From Chloroflexota bacterium (GTDB lineage Bacteria > Chloroflexota > Anaerolineae > B4-G1), in assembly GCA_012514315.1 (NCBI GenBank), contig JAAZAN010000006.1:18950-82949 (forward strand): 64,000 bases of DNA. The letters run 5' to 3'. Each line of letters begins with the position of its first letter. The first letter of the stretch is position 1. The position numbers and the translations under genes are program-made. Below, piece after piece: positions 63,675-64,000 of the stretch. The notes beneath the pieces are model-generated. The model made no database searches. It saw only the letters and a list, made by a program, of their open reading frames with translations, and had not been told where the DNA came from.

Positions 63675-63702
63675 TTGTTCGGGACGCGGGGCTGGGTAGA
63701 AT
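63675..63702 (+). promoter_or_regulatory. Sigma-70 promoter of the alcohol dehydrogenase gene
   Basis: TTGTTC (63675-63680) and TAGAAT (63697-63702) have a 16-bp spacer. Confidence 0.5.
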
Positions 63703-63750
63703 ACGCTCACCGCTGAGCTAGGCGAGTAATCGAGGAAGGAGCAAAGGCAG

Positions 63751-64000
63751 ATGCAGGCAGTTGCGAAGGTGAGTCATGGCGAGGGAGGCGTTGCCCTGAT
63801 CGAGGCGCCAGAGCCCGTTGTCGTCCCCGGCCACGTATTGATCGAGGTAGCGGCAGCAGGAATCTGCGGTACCGATCTGCACATCTACCACGATGAGTAC
63901 CCGTATGATCCACCAGTCGTTCTGGGACACGAACTGGCGGGCGTCGTCGCAAGAGTTGGGGAAGACGTCACCTCGTGCTCCCCCGGCGACCGTGTGACAA
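63751..64000 (+). CDS. Zinc-dependent alcohol/threonine dehydrogenase-like protein, partial
   Basis: Only the first 83 codons are in the window. The N-terminus MQAVAKVSHGEGGVALIE, the zinc-binding GICGTDLHIYHDEYP and GHELAGVVARVG segment identify a medium-chain dehydrogenase like threonine or sorbitol dehydrogenase. AGGAAGGAG lies about ten bases upstream of the ATG. The catalytic zinc Cys (C in GICGTD) and His (GHE) are present; the NAD-binding half lies outside the window, so the substrate cannot be told. Confidence 0.87.
   Translation, partial: MQAVAKVSHGEGGVALIEAPEPVVVPGHVLIEVAAAGICGTDLHIYHDEYPYDPPVVLGHELAGVVARVGEDVTSCSPGDRVT

Larger units (their letters stand above)
63405..63750. other. 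Intergenic region between divergent genes
   Basis: This 346-bp gap holds promoters for both flanking genes (63555-63583 minus, 63675-63702 plus). I see no tRNA, small ORF with a ribosome site, or stable hairpin in the rest. Confidence 0.6.

Overview
The window is about 60% GC DNA from a bacterium, packed with genes on both strands and with few gaps. Several traits point to the phylum Chloroflexota (Anaerolineae-like): secreted proteins with Thr/Pro-rich linkers, RodA joined to a PBP-like domain near two FHA proteins, frequent GTG and TTG starts with GGAGG ribosome sites, large hybrid sensor kinases, and an LplABC-type sugar importer with GH127 and GH42 enzymes. This assignment is inferred from gene content; there is no rRNA or tRNA in the window to test it. 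Many intergenic regions carry recognisable sigma-70-type promoters (TTGnnn, 16-17 bp, TATAMT).

Layout. 1-962: end-truncated multi-TM protein, coupled to sucD and sucC (946-2990, minus). 3241-4440: a NagA-like deacetylase transcribed away from sucCD. 4466-6350: RtcB RNA ligase with archease. 6521-13819: FHA protein, FHA protein, SDR, GT-C-like membrane protein, MTA phosphorylase, and a RodA fused to a PBP-like domain that has lost all its catalytic motifs. 13853-15874: an MTA/SAH-deaminase-like amidohydrolase fused to a CYTH-like domain. 16106-24830: a polysaccharide locus (MurJ-type flippase, O-antigen-ligase-type protein with an inserted extracellular domain, GT2, GT4, B12-radical SAM protein, and a GT2 fused to a phosphoglycosyl transferase that appears to start at CTG). 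24867-28625: MoxR / DUF58 / DUF4129 operon. 28826-36894: HEAT-repeat protein, RlmN, Tex, Memo-family protein, DinB polymerase, and a short DUF4062-like protein. 37090-46432: glycan and small-molecule catabolism (sialidase-like BNR protein, GH127, M20 amidohydrolase, isochorismatase-like hydrolase, sugar ABC importer without its ATPase). 46650-50058: an HTH-REC protein and a hybrid histidine kinase whose 3' ends overlap by 155 bp. 50088-56541: a long co-directional run of prs, rsmD, GT28-type glycosyltransferase, GH42, DinB/DfsB-like protein and an alpha/alpha-toroid protein. 56726-63404: a secreted protein with a TP-rich linker and a giant surface protein with sixteen near-identical Ig-like units. 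63751-end: a zinc alcohol dehydrogenase, cut by the window edge.

How the genes work together. Three themes recur: envelope building (FHA/RodA cluster, MurJ/GT locus, GT28, surface repeat protein), carbohydrate scavenging (sialidase-like, GH127, GH42, ABC importer, NagA), and nucleotide or methylthioadenosine metabolism (MtnP, deaminase-CYTH fusion, Prs). The least ordinary items are the amidohydrolase-CYTH fusion, the RodA/pseudo-PBP fusion, the ligase with an inserted beta-rich domain, and the antiparallel overlap of the two signalling genes. No mobile element, CRISPR array, tRNA or rRNA was seen.
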